Below, piece by piece: positions 1-6,696 of a stretch of 7,904 nucleotides of DNA. Below the pieces are notes generated by a model that was not told the origin of the DNA, searched no databases, and saw nothing but the letters and a program-made list of their open reading frames with translations. Origin of the DNA: Pseudomonadota bacterium (GTDB lineage Bacteria > Pseudomonadota > Alphaproteobacteria > Paracaedibacterales > CAIULA01); contig JAJZHT010000050.1 of assembly GCA_021804455.1 (NCBI GenBank), forward strand, positions 1-7,904. The letters run 5' to 3'. Made by a program: the position numbers and the translations under genes. Each line of letters starts with the position of its first letter. Position 1 is the first letter of the stretch.

Positions 1-125
1 CTGCCAGATTCGTTTGTCCGCAATCAGAAGCAGGTAACGCATCAGGTTGGCGATCTCCTGGCAGCCGGGGTCAAGCCCGCCGTGAAGCTGCCGGCCGATT
101 TGCCGGCCGGGCTGATCGAGCTCAA
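1..125. other. GC-rich block of unlike composition at the window edge
   Basis: This stretch is much richer in G+C (44 of 60 bases over 61-120) than the AT-leaning sequence that follows. It is open in plus frame 1, continuous with the GAPDH-like frame downstream, and also open on the minus strand in the matching phase. Codons in both frames end mostly in G or C. Neither translation is one I recognise; the plus-strand one lacks the GAPDH residues expected just before the conserved RVPTP segment. It may be the tail of an unrelated gene continuing left of the window, an inserted foreign fragment, or a chimeric assembly. The right boundary is only approximate (about 115-135). Confidence 0.5.
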
Positions 126-270
126 GGACAAATTCGACGGTCTAAGCATCCGCGTTCCGACCCCTGTGGTTTCATTGTCTGATGTCACTGCACTCCTTAA
201 GCGCAGTGTCAGTGTCGAAGAGCTTAATGAAGTCTTCAAAATAAGGGGTTTTAATGCCAACGCTTTCTAA
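118..270 (+). pseudogene. gap: Internal fragment of glyceraldehyde-3-phosphate dehydrogenase
   Basis: Plus frame 1 reads [20 protein letters not shown] and continues through [21 protein letters not shown], ending at 240. This is the region of the GAPDH C-terminal domain just after the catalytic domain core: the conserved (K)xDGxxxRVPTPxxSxxDLT strand and the VSVEExNxxFK helix. GAPDH normally has over 200 residues before this point and about 70 after it. Here the preceding sequence is unrelated and GC-rich, and after FK the frame reads nine non-homologous codons (IRGFNANAF) to a stop at 268-270. There is no NAD-binding domain and no catalytic Cys/His in view, so it cannot be a functional enzyme. 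It is a short gap fragment trapped between two unrelated sequences, by genomic rearrangement or misassembly. The minus-strand glycosyltransferase gene overlaps it from 172 onwards. Confidence 0.7.
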
Positions 271-3036
271 ATTTGCAAAGAAGGGATGGGATGGTTTCGT
301 CTCTATAAAGCGTGAATAAAGTGTGAGTTGATCCCATGTTACATTGCTGCCATACTTTTCTAAGCGTTTTAGAACTTCCTCCGGGGTAGAAATAGAGGGC
401 CATTGTAGTAATTCTTTTTCTGTAAGGGCAATGTAGGTGGCATTCTTTTGAACGCCAAAGGCCATAACGGCATGTTGTGATAGGGGATTAAAGCTGTCAA
501 AAGCAGCTGTTATGCCAACCTTTTCTACCTTAGATTTTCTTTTTAGAAGGTCAGGAGAGGGAAGCTGATTCAACAGGGCGTAACTTCCAACAGGGGTTGT
601 TTGAATCCCGTGTTTTTCTAGGGCTTTTTGGGTATATTCCCCGCGTACCCCAATACTTTTGGATCGTTGTAAAAATTCTTTCAAAATTTCAACTGTACAG
701 GGGTGAATATTAATCATAGAGCCTATGTCAGGCGCTTGTGTTCCCACGGAGACTACGACAACGGAAGCCTCGGGATGAACCTCTTCAAGCTCTTTTTTGA
801 CACTTTCTGCCCATTCTGGATGCCATTCGTGCAATACGTTGGTTGCTTCAACAAGAAAAATGTCACCCTTTCTTAAAGCTAAAGGACTGGAAACAAGGTG
901 AGAAGACGGAATAACGCTTTTTAAGAGTTCACCATTTAGGAAATCGCCCAAGTTAGTCCAATCATTACTGTTCATGGCAATACTGTAATCTGCATAGGGG
1001 TTCGACCATTTAGGGCTGTAAACGCGAATTTTTCGTTGTCCTTCGGAGTTGATATTTTTTCGGACAATTTTAAATATATCAAGGTCCGATTGGGCGATGG
1101 GTTTATTGCCAAAGCTGGCATTTTTCCCCCAGGTTTGCCCGCGGACTTGGGTCAAAAAGCGACCGTCGGAAGGAAGGAAAAGTGTTTTATCGTCCTGACT
1201 CAATAAATCCAATAAAACCATAAAATGATGGGATCCCGTCCAAACCATCTGACTGTAGGCATCGGGGGTCATACTTTTGATGTTTTCAGGCAAAAGATGC
1301 AATGTATCCAAACTGTCCAGATGTTTGTTGATGATTCTATCTCCAGGTTTAACGCCGGCCATGTTATGGTCAATATTCCCCCAATCGTACAATAAAAAGA
1401 TTCGATCATAGGTATCTAGGAAGGGAGTAAGATCTTTATGAAAGGTAAATCCAAGATCAGCGTACAATCCCCCAAATAAATGCAAGATGTTTAAGCGTGT
1501 AATATCATTAGCATTGCAATAACGGTTGTCCTCAAACATCGCGTCAAAGATCGCTTTGCCTCGCATCAAAGGAAAGATCTCTTGAAGGCTGTGAACTTGT
1601 ATTTTAGGATTGCCTTTCGTCAAGATTTCAATTGTTTGGGGAATTTGATCGGGATTAATACACCAAAAAATGTGCTGCCAATCAGGTGTAGAATCAAGGA
1701 TTTGTAAACTATCCAAATACATTTGAAGTTTATCGACAGGGGCTTCATTGGGTTTTTTTGGATTGGTAATCCAACAACGATGGGTAATATGAGGAATGCC
1801 TGGGCCTTTTGGTTTTTCAACAGAATAAAAGGCTTTTTTAGAGTTCTCTACCATTAGGGCACGATTTTGAATCAAAACCTCTGTTTCTGTGTTGTATAAT
1901 TCTTTAGCCAGTTGGCTGCTAAAGTTAAGCATGGGGTCAAGATTGGGGTCAAAACGATAAGGCTGATCAAAGATTGTTTGAGTACCAAAGAAAGTTTCTT
2001 GAGAGATGGGGTTTTTCTGTAAGGAAACCTGGCCAAATTGAGGAGTGTTTCCAAGCCAACTGCCCATATGGTTCGTTTTCACAAGTGAATCAGGACCATA
2101 AGGAATTGGCAGAATCCGGTCTGATTCGCGGGTGTAGGCGTCCATCATCAGGGTTAAAATTCCCAGAGCTGTCCAGCGAGGAGTTACAATATGATCGCCC
2201 CAGCTTCTGTATTCTTGCGGAACACGTTCGAGGGTATCAATAAATTTTAGAATTTCATTAAAAACAGGAGCTTTTGCTGCACCGGCTAAAAAGCTTGTAC
2301 CAGCAAGATATCCTTCTTGCCCAAATAAATAATCATAATTATTGAAAAGGGTTGTAAGATCTTTATTGAATAAGACGCCAAAGTCGCTGTAAACACCCCC
2401 CAATAAATAGACAAGGTTAAAACGAACGATGTCGCTTATTGCGGTATAGTATTTACCTTGGTAAAGACGCTCGAAAATATCTTTCCCTCGAAAGGATGGC
2501 CAAATTTCTTTTAATTCTCGTATTTGTATGGCCAATCCTGAGTTCTGAAGGGTTTGGATGGTTTGGGGGATTTTGTTTTTATCCAGGCACCAAAAGTAGT
2601 GGGCCCAGCTGGTCGTGCTTTCTTTTCCAAGATTTTGCAGCGTCTTGAAATACATTTCTAACCGTTCTTGGGGAATTTCATAAGGATTTTCATGGTTCGT
2701 AATCCAAACACGATGCGTAATGTAGGGGATAAGAGGGGATGTTATATTCTGAGGCGTATCCAGGGTTGAAAAGATGCTTTTGGAGGTTTCCATTAGGCGT
2801 GCACGTTTCTCACGTACATGGGGAATAGAGGTGTGTAAAATTTTTTCATAAAAAGGTTCAAAGAAAGGTCGATAGTAATCAAGATTTCCAACGCTGTATT
2901 CGTAGGAATCTGAAAAAACACGATCTGAAAAAGATTGAAATGAGAGAGTAGAGGAGTCTTTAAGTTCCTCTGTCTGATGGGCCTGAGCGCACAGTAAACA
3001 TGGCAATAAAAAAGCTAAGATTAATTTTAAATACAT
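172..3036 (-). CDS. Secreted tandem glycosyltransferase / pyruvyltransferase-like protein
   Basis: The 954-residue product starts at ATG with a weak AGAG just upstream. Residues 1-19 look like a signal peptide ([16 protein letters not shown], probable cleavage after A19), so export is likely. Residues about 104-340 and 415-650 are two copies of a DXD-type sugar-binding glycosyltransferase module, related to the Gly_transf_sug family and catalytic parts of large clostridial toxins: each has ITHRxWITN, a tryptophan-rich strand, (S/N)DIxR (202 and 511 are the Asp) and GGxYxD (D218, D527). In both copies the second DXD aspartate is glycine (SDFG, ADLG). Residues about 669-925 resemble polysaccharide pyruvyl transferases: [12 protein letters not shown] (694-705) and [18 protein letters not shown] (794-811) with VGSYALL after it. 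The SSLHG-like motif usual later in that family is not seen. Residues from about 933 are antisense to a GAPDH fragment, so the C-terminus is probably not original. It stands alone, divergent from mrcA. Effector or surface-glycan roles are inference; pyruvyltransferase assignment is the weaker part. Confidence 0.72.
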   Translation of the reverse strand: MYLKLILAFLLPCLLCAQAHQTEELKDSSTLSFQSFSDRVFSDSYEYSVGNLDYYRPFFEPFYEKILHTSIPHVREKRARLMETSKSIFSTLDTPQNITSPLIPYITHRVWITNHENPYEIPQERLEMYFKTLQNLGKESTTSWAHYFWCLDKNKIPQTIQTLQNSGLAIQIRELKEIWPSFRGKDIFERLYQGKYYTAISDIVRFNLVYLLGGVYSDFGVLFNKDLTTLFNNYDYLFGQEGYLAGTSFLAGAAKAPVFNEILKFIDTLERVPQEYRSWGDHIVTPRWTALGILTLMMDAYTRESDRILPIPYGPDSLVKTNHMGSWLGNTPQFGQVSLQKNPISQETFFGTQTIFDQPYRFDPNLDPMLNFSSQLAKELYNTETEVLIQNRALMVENSKKAFYSVEKPKGPGIPHITHRCWITNPKKPNEAPVDKLQMYLDSLQILDSTPDWQHIFWCINPDQIPQTIEILTKGNPKIQVHSLQEIFPLMRGKAIFDAMFEDNRYCNANDITRLNILHLFGGLYADLGFTFHKDLTPFLDTYDRIFLLYDWGNIDHNMAGVKPGDRIINKHLDSLDTLHLLPENIKSMTPDAYSQMVWTGSHHFMVLLDLLSQDDKTLFLPSDGRFLTQVRGQTWGKNASFGNKPIAQSDLDIFKIVRKNINSEGQRKIRVYSPKWSNPYADYSIAMNSNDWTNLGDFLNGELLKSVIPSSHLVSSPLALRKGDIFLVEATNVLHEWHPEWAESVKKELEEVHPEASVVVVSVGTQAPDIGSMINIHPCTVEILKEFLQRSKSIGVRGEYTQKALEKHGIQTTPVGSYALLNQLPSPDLLKRKSKVEKVGITAAFDSFNPLSQHAVMAFGVQKNATYIALTEKELLQWPSISTPEEVLKRLEKYGSNVTWDQLTLYSRFIETKPSHPFFANLESVGIKTPYFEDFIKLFDTDTALKECSDIRQ
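1084..2859 (-). repeat. Two tandem copies of a glycosyltransferase module within one gene
   Basis: The encoded protein repeats with a period of about 309-311 residues. Copy 1 is residues about 60-340 (roughly 2017-2859), copy 2 residues about 371-651 (roughly 1084-1926). Matching landmarks are [11 protein letters not shown] (104-114) with [11 protein letters not shown] (415-425), [12 protein letters not shown] with [32 protein letters not shown] (201-220) with [20 protein letters not shown] (510-529), KDLTTLF with KDLTPFL, and [11 protein letters not shown] with [11 protein letters not shown]. An alpha-helical lead-in before each ITHR motif ([12 protein letters not shown] and [13 protein letters not shown]) is repeated too. 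The copies are clearly diverged, so the duplication is old. Confidence 0.75.
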
Positions 3037-3040
3037 CTCT

Positions 3041-3093
3041 ATATTCCATGACTAAAGTATCGGTTGGTATTACCTCCCATATTCCATGGAATA
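3041..3093. promoter_or_regulatory. Perfect 14-bp palindrome with a repeated half-site, possible operator
   Basis: TATTCCATGGAATA at 3080-3093 is a perfect inverted repeat. The 10-mer ATATTCCATG at its left side (3079-3088) occurs again at 3041-3050, 38 bp away, just ahead of the minus-strand glycosyltransferase start. A palindrome plus a same-phase half-site between divergent genes is the arrangement expected for a dimeric transcription factor controlling one or both. No regulator is encoded in the window and the motif is not one I recognise, so this is a candidate site only. Confidence 0.4.
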
Positions 3094-3111
3094 AGATAAT
3101 TTTTAGTTAAC

Positions 3112-3137
3112 AAATATTTTTTAATTAAAAAATATTT
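3112..3137. repeat. 26-bp perfect A/T palindrome in divergent spacer
   Basis: The left arm AAATATTTTTTAA (3112-3124) is exactly complementary to TTAAAAAATATTT (3125-3137), with no loop and no G or C. It lies between the divergent glycosyltransferase and mrcA genes, about 79 bp before the mrcA start. It could be a bent, easily melted promoter-region element, a binding site for an AT-specific nucleoid protein, or a cruciform. As RNA it would be a weak hairpin and is not followed by a U tract that would make it a standard terminator. AT-rich spacers produce some palindromes by chance, but 26 perfect bases is long. Confidence 0.5.
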
Positions 3138-3215
3138 AGGCAAAAGTATTTTGAAATTTGGAGTTTAGGAAAAATATGGCAACATAGAAAACAAAATTAA
3201 ATTTTAATAAAATAA

Positions 3216-5078
3216 TTGTTTCGTCGTTTTTTACTAACCGTTACGTTTTCTCTCGCGTTTATTCTAAGCGCTGGGTTCTTCCTGTTTTTTTATTATGGAC
3301 GTGGCTTACCCGATTATCAGTTTCTTAAAAATTATCGCCCGCCTTTGGCAACGCGTTTTTATGCCAATAATTATGAAGTTTTTAAAGAGTGGGGTGTTCA
3401 AAAGCGTTTCTTGAAACCTTTGGACCAGATTCCAGAAAAGTTGATCCAGGCTGTTTTGTCCGCAGAAGATAAAAATTTTTACTCTCATTACGGAATCGAT
3501 TTGGCTGGGTTATTAAGATCCCTAATGATTAATTGTGTTAAAAAAGAAAAAAAATCTCGACCGCTGGGGGCTTCTACCCTGACACAGCAAATTGCTAAAA
3601 ATTTTCTGGTTGGTAATGAACTGTCCCTACGTCGAAAAATTAAAGAGGCTATCTTAGCCATAAGGTTAGAAAGAACCTTGTCAAAACAACGTATTTTGGA
3701 ACTTTATTTGAACCAAGTTTATTTTGGAAGACGCTGTTATGGAGTTGCTGCAGCAGCCTATGGTTACTTTGGAAAGGATGTTGAAAGCTTGACATGGGCC
3801 GAGTGCGCTTTTCTTGCAGCTTTGCTAAAAGCCCCTACCTCTTATAATCTTGACCATGACTTGCAACGTATTAAAGAAAGACGGAATTGGGTTTTGCATC
3901 GCCTTTACGAGGATGGGAAACTGTCTCATTCTGAATTAATCATTTTACAAAAAGAACCTATTTGCCTGAAAGAACCACAATCTTTTGGGGGGGAGGCCGA
4001 TTATTTTGCCGATGATGTACAACGCTATTTAAAACATCATTTTAAAACGCTTAACCTTGCAACGGATGGATTAAAGGTATTCACAACCTTGGATCCAGAT
4101 TTACAACGTCTTGCCCACGCAGCCTTGCAAAGGGGTTTGAAAGCCTATAATCCCTCTTTAGCAATACCAGAAGTCAGCGGTGGTATCATCGTCATGGATG
4201 CCCCTACAGGGCGCGTTCTTGCTTTAAGCGGAGGGTTTGATTATAGAATTAGCCAATTTAATTGTGCAACGCAGGCTTGGCGACAATCAGGGTCTGTTTT
4301 TAAAACCTTTGTTTACTTGGCAGCTCTTGAACAGGGGTATACACCTTATACTCTTATTTCTGACAATCCGTTAAAGATTCATTTAGGGGCAGGGCTAGGT
4401 TTCTACCAGCCAAAAAATATAAACAGAAAGCACCACGGTTGGTGTTCTTTAAGGATAGGGATGGAAAAGTCTCGAAACGTTATGACAGTTCGTTTGGCCC
4501 AAGAAATAGGAATGGAACCTATTCAAGAGATGGCTCAACGTTTGGGCGTTATGGACTCATTTTCACCGCATTTGGCAATGGCTTTGGGGGCGGGTGAAAC
4601 AACTCTTTTACGTCTTACTACAGCCTATAGTATGATTGTAAACGGTGGAAAAAAATTGGTTCCCCTTTTTTTGCATAAAATTGAGGATTCGGAAGGTAAT
4701 ATTCTTTATGAACCGGCTGATTCTCAAGGGGAACAGATTTTAAAGCCTGAAACAGCAGAGGCTATGATAGACATGTTAAAGGGGGTGGTGCAACATGGGA
4801 CAGGGCAACGTTTACAGTTCCTAACTAAAAAGTATCCTATAATCGTGGGAGGGAAAACAGGCACCACCAATCGCTGTTTTGATGCTTGGTTTGTTGGGTT
4901 TATTAAAACACCTCAGGGACAAACATGGGTGGTCGGGATTTTTATAGGGTACTTAAAACCAAAACCGATGGGGGACCATGCCACGGGAACCCAATTAGCC
5001 CTTCCTGTGTTTGAAGACTTTGTTCAAGGGATAATTGGTCTTAAGGCTATAAAGCCGCTTGCGGATAAACGGTTTTAA
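3216..5078 (+). CDS. mrcA: Penicillin-binding protein 1A (bifunctional peptidoglycan synthase)
   Basis: This inner-membrane class A PBP polymerises lipid II into glycan strands and crosslinks the peptides in the periplasm. Residues about 6-27 form the membrane anchor. The GT51 glycosyltransferase domain (about 45-240) has the catalytic E84 in SAEDKNFY, GASTLTQQIAKN (118-129), the RRKIKEAILAIRLE helix and ILELYLNQVYFG (160-171). The transpeptidase domain (about 285-600) has SxxK at S360-K363 (in RQSGSVFK, where RQPGS is usual), SRN at 419-421 and KTGTT at 547-551. All catalytic motifs are intact. At 620 residues it is much shorter than E. coli PBP1a (about 850), with little room for the extra domain between the two catalytic parts. 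The start is TTG at 3216, directly after an in-frame TAA; no ATG or GTG lies before the membrane segment, and no good Shine-Dalgarno is visible, so initiation is unusual. The downstream M23 peptidase suggests a wall-growth neighbourhood. The family call is firm; the exact start is less so. Confidence 0.93.
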   Translation: MFRRFLLTVTFSLAFILSAGFFLFFYYGRGLPDYQFLKNYRPPLATRFYANNYEVFKEWGVQKRFLKPLDQIPEKLIQAVLSAEDKNFYSHYGIDLAGLLRSLMINCVKKEKKSRPLGASTLTQQIAKNFLVGNELSLRRKIKEAILAIRLERTLSKQRILELYLNQVYFGRRCYGVAAAAYGYFGKDVESLTWAECAFLAALLKAPTSYNLDHDLQRIKERRNWVLHRLYEDGKLSHSELIILQKEPICLKEPQSFGGEADYFADDVQRYLKHHFKTLNLATDGLKVFTTLDPDLQRLAHAALQRGLKAYNPSLAIPEVSGGIIVMDAPTGRVLALSGGFDYRISQFNCATQAWRQSGSVFKTFVYLAALEQGYTPYTLISDNPLKIHLGAGLGFYQPKNINRKHHGWCSLRIGMEKSRNVMTVRLAQEIGMEPIQEMAQRLGVMDSFSPHLAMALGAGETTLLRLTTAYSMIVNGGKKLVPLFLHKIEDSEGNILYEPADSQGEQILKPETAEAMIDMLKGVVQHGTGQRLQFLTKKYPIIVGGKTGTTNRCFDAWFVGFIKTPQGQTWVVGIFIGYLKPKPMGDHATGTQLALPVFEDFVQGIIGLKAIKPLADKRF

Positions 5079-5171
5079 CGGTTGAATAGGCTATGGCTAA
5101 CCCCTTTGAATTCTTACCCAATGTGGATCTGTTAAAAACTGTACACAACGGTGTAAAGGTAGAAATCAGCC

Positions 5172-5238
5172 TTGACCTATGAGGCCTATGAATGAGATAG
5201 GTCAAACCTTGACAAAAAATGAAAAGATTGGCAAGGTT
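5172..5238. repeat. Two abutting inverted repeats (tandem hairpins) after mrcA
   Basis: TTGACCTAT at 5172-5180 pairs perfectly with ATAGGTCAA at 5197-5205 (9-bp arms, 16-base loop). AACCTTG at 5205-5211 pairs with CAAGGTT at 5232-5238 (7-bp arms, 20-base loop). The two repeats share one base, so a transcript could form two consecutive stem-loops. Neither is followed by a T run, so they are not classical terminators. They could stabilise the mrcA mRNA 3' end, be operator sites for the next gene, or belong to a small RNA. Function is not shown by the sequence. Confidence 0.45.
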
Positions 5239-5267
5239 AAGAAGTTAATCGTTTGTTAAAATATAAT
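5237..5267 (+). promoter_or_regulatory. Candidate sigma-70 promoter for the M23 peptidase gene
   Basis: A perfect -10 hexamer, TATAAT, lies at 5262-5267. The best upstream -35 match is TTAAGA at 5237-5242 (four of six consensus bases) with a long 19-bp spacer. A perfect TTGACA occurs at 5209-5214, but it is far too distant to pair with this -10. Transcription would begin near 5274, giving an approximately 70-base leader that contains the hairpin at 5293-5307. In an AT-rich spacer a chance TATAAT is possible. Confidence 0.4.
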
Positions 5268-5292
5268 AAAATTTTTTTAAATGTTTTCTTCT

Positions 5293-5311
5293 AAGCACAA
5301 AGTGCTTTTTT
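5293..5311 (+). terminator. Small hairpin with T run: weak terminator or attenuator
   Basis: AAGCAC (5293-5298), a three-base AAA loop, and GTGCTT (5302-5307) form a 6-bp stem that runs straight into further T residues to 5311. This has the form of an intrinsic terminator, though the stem is short. It sits more than 200 bp after the mrcA stop and only 14 bp before the Shine-Dalgarno of the peptidase gene, so it lies inside the probable leader of that gene. It may end read-through from mrcA or attenuate peptidase transcription. Confidence 0.4.
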
Positions 5312-5341
5312 GAATGAACGCTTAGGGAGAGGAATTTTAGC

Positions 5342-6688
5342 TTGAAACGTCATTCTCATCTGATCAGTGTTGGTTTAATGATGATGGCTTTTGTTATTGC
5401 TGCCCGCGAATATTATATCAATTATCAACTCGATACATCTGTTTCTTCTGTTGATTTTCCTAATTCAGATGAAATTCTCTCTTTAAATCCTATCGCTTTA
5501 GAAACGACTTCTGTTGCAGTGTCAGAAGACAAAGTCGTCGTTCCTGTGGAACGTTATCAAACTTTGAAAATCGAAAAGGGAGATACCCTTACAACCGTTT
5601 TGGGTAAGCTTGAACTTTCGGCTCAAGACATTGAATCTGTTACCAAAGCTTTAAAGGGGCGTTATAATCCCCGTGATTTAAAGACAGGACAGTCTTTCTC
5701 TGTAAAGTATCGACAAGATCAAGAAGGGATTACTTTATTAAGCCTAGAGTTTAAGCCTACCTTAGAGCATCATATTGCCGTGGAAAGGAATGTTCACGGT
5801 AAATTTAAGGTTGAAAAAAAGGCGGTTGAACTGAAAAAAGTTCTGCGTCGTGTGGATGGAACTATTGGCTCCAGCTTTTATAATGCGGCCTTAAAAATGG
5901 GAATTCCTGCTGCTATTGTTAAAGAAGCCATTACAGCTTTAAGCTATACCATAAATTTTCAACATGGCATTCGCAACGGTGATCCTTTTGAATTGCTATA
6001 CGAGGAATACCAAGATGCTGAAGGAAAATGCGTCAAGACAGGCAGTTTGAAGTACATTTCTGTCATTGCACGCGGACAATTACATCGAATTTATTATTAT
6101 GCCCCCCCTGGAAAGATGGGAGGATATTATAATGCTCGAGGTGAAAGCGTGGTTCGTAGTTTATTACAAACTCCCATTGATCCTAGCCGAATGAGAATTA
6201 CCTCTAAATTTGGAAGTCGGGTTCACCCCATCAAGGGCTTTAGAAGAGATCATAAAGGGGTCGATTTTGGAGCCCCTCATGGCACAGCTGTTATGGCCGC
6301 AGGAGATGGGGTTGTGGTTAAAGCTGGTTATTTTGGGGACTATGGTAACTATGTCCGTATTCGTCATGCAGGCGGGTATGAGACTGTTTATGCCCATCTT
6401 AGTAAAATTTCCCCTAATGTACGTGTAGGAACATTCGTTAAACAACGTCAGGTTATTGGTAATGTTGGAGCCACAGGTTTGGCAACCGGCCCCCACCTTC
6501 ATCACGAGGTTATTCATAAAAATGTTCACATTAACCCGCAATCTGTTAAGGCTTTACCGTCGGTGCAGTTGGCAGCCAAAGACCTTCAAAAGTTTAGTCA
6601 ATTTAAAAATGAGATTGAAACAAAAATTGTTGGACTGCCTATGAAGAATCAACTGGCCCAAGGTGAGGAAATTTCGATCACAGGCTAG
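5342..6688 (+). CDS. Membrane-anchored M23 family metallopeptidase (peptidoglycan hydrolase)
   Basis: A 448-residue zinc peptidase of the LytM/M23 type, related in layout to MepM-like crosspeptide endopeptidases that cut peptide bridges so new strands can be inserted. Residues about 6-24 form an N-terminal membrane anchor. Residues about 68-125 (YQTLKIEKGDTLTTVLGKL onwards) resemble a LysM/OapA-type wall-binding module, followed by a linking beta domain to about 275. The M23 domain spans about 283-400 with all metal and catalytic residues: H304xxxD308, H352 in YAHLS, and H385-L-H387. HLHHEV replaces the common HLHFEV. The start is TTG at 5342, chosen because GGGAGAGG (5325-5332) sits 9 bp upstream and an in-frame stop (5315-5317) excludes longer forms. 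A charged tail follows the catalytic domain. It is downstream of the PBP1A gene but probably has its own promoter. Active enzyme is very likely; the exact bond cleaved is inferred from the family. Confidence 0.9.
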   Translation: MKRHSHLISVGLMMMAFVIAAREYYINYQLDTSVSSVDFPNSDEILSLNPIALETTSVAVSEDKVVVPVERYQTLKIEKGDTLTTVLGKLELSAQDIESVTKALKGRYNPRDLKTGQSFSVKYRQDQEGITLLSLEFKPTLEHHIAVERNVHGKFKVEKKAVELKKVLRRVDGTIGSSFYNAALKMGIPAAIVKEAITALSYTINFQHGIRNGDPFELLYEEYQDAEGKCVKTGSLKYISVIARGQLHRIYYYAPPGKMGGYYNARGESVVRSLLQTPIDPSRMRITSKFGSRVHPIKGFRRDHKGVDFGAPHGTAVMAAGDGVVVKAGYFGDYGNYVRIRHAGGYETVYAHLSKISPNVRVGTFVKQRQVIGNVGATGLATGPHLHHEVIHKNVHINPQSVKALPSVQLAAKDLQKFSQFKNEIETKIVGLPMKNQLAQGEEISITG

Positions 6689-6696
6689 TTGCGGGA

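Noticed and set aside
42..260. Minus-strand frame of 72 codons across the GC-rich block and GAPDH fragment
   Set aside because: It is antisense to the GAPDH-like frame, partly overlaps the 3' end of the large minus-strand gene and has low-complexity Ser/Thr/Leu composition, typical of an antisense shadow.
1974..2243. An 89-codon plus-strand frame inside the glycosyltransferase gene
   Set aside because: Antisense to the end of the first glycosyltransferase module, which is clearly coding on the minus strand; no motif is seen.
5093..5182. A 29-codon plus-strand frame starting MANPFEFLPNVDLL after mrcA
   Set aside because: It has no proper Shine-Dalgarno, is very short and has no family I can name. 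A remnant of a larger gene is possible, but nothing shows it is translated.
5209..5238. Perfect TTGACA as a -35 element
   Set aside because: No acceptable -10 occurs 15-19 bp downstream (the position reads CAAGGT), and the TATAAT at 5262 is 47 bp away. It is better explained as part of the hairpin pair.
6164..6541. A 125-codon minus-strand frame inside the M23 gene
   Set aside because: It lies wholly antisense to the catalytic M23 domain, whose motifs show the plus strand is the real coding strand; no start signal or family is seen.
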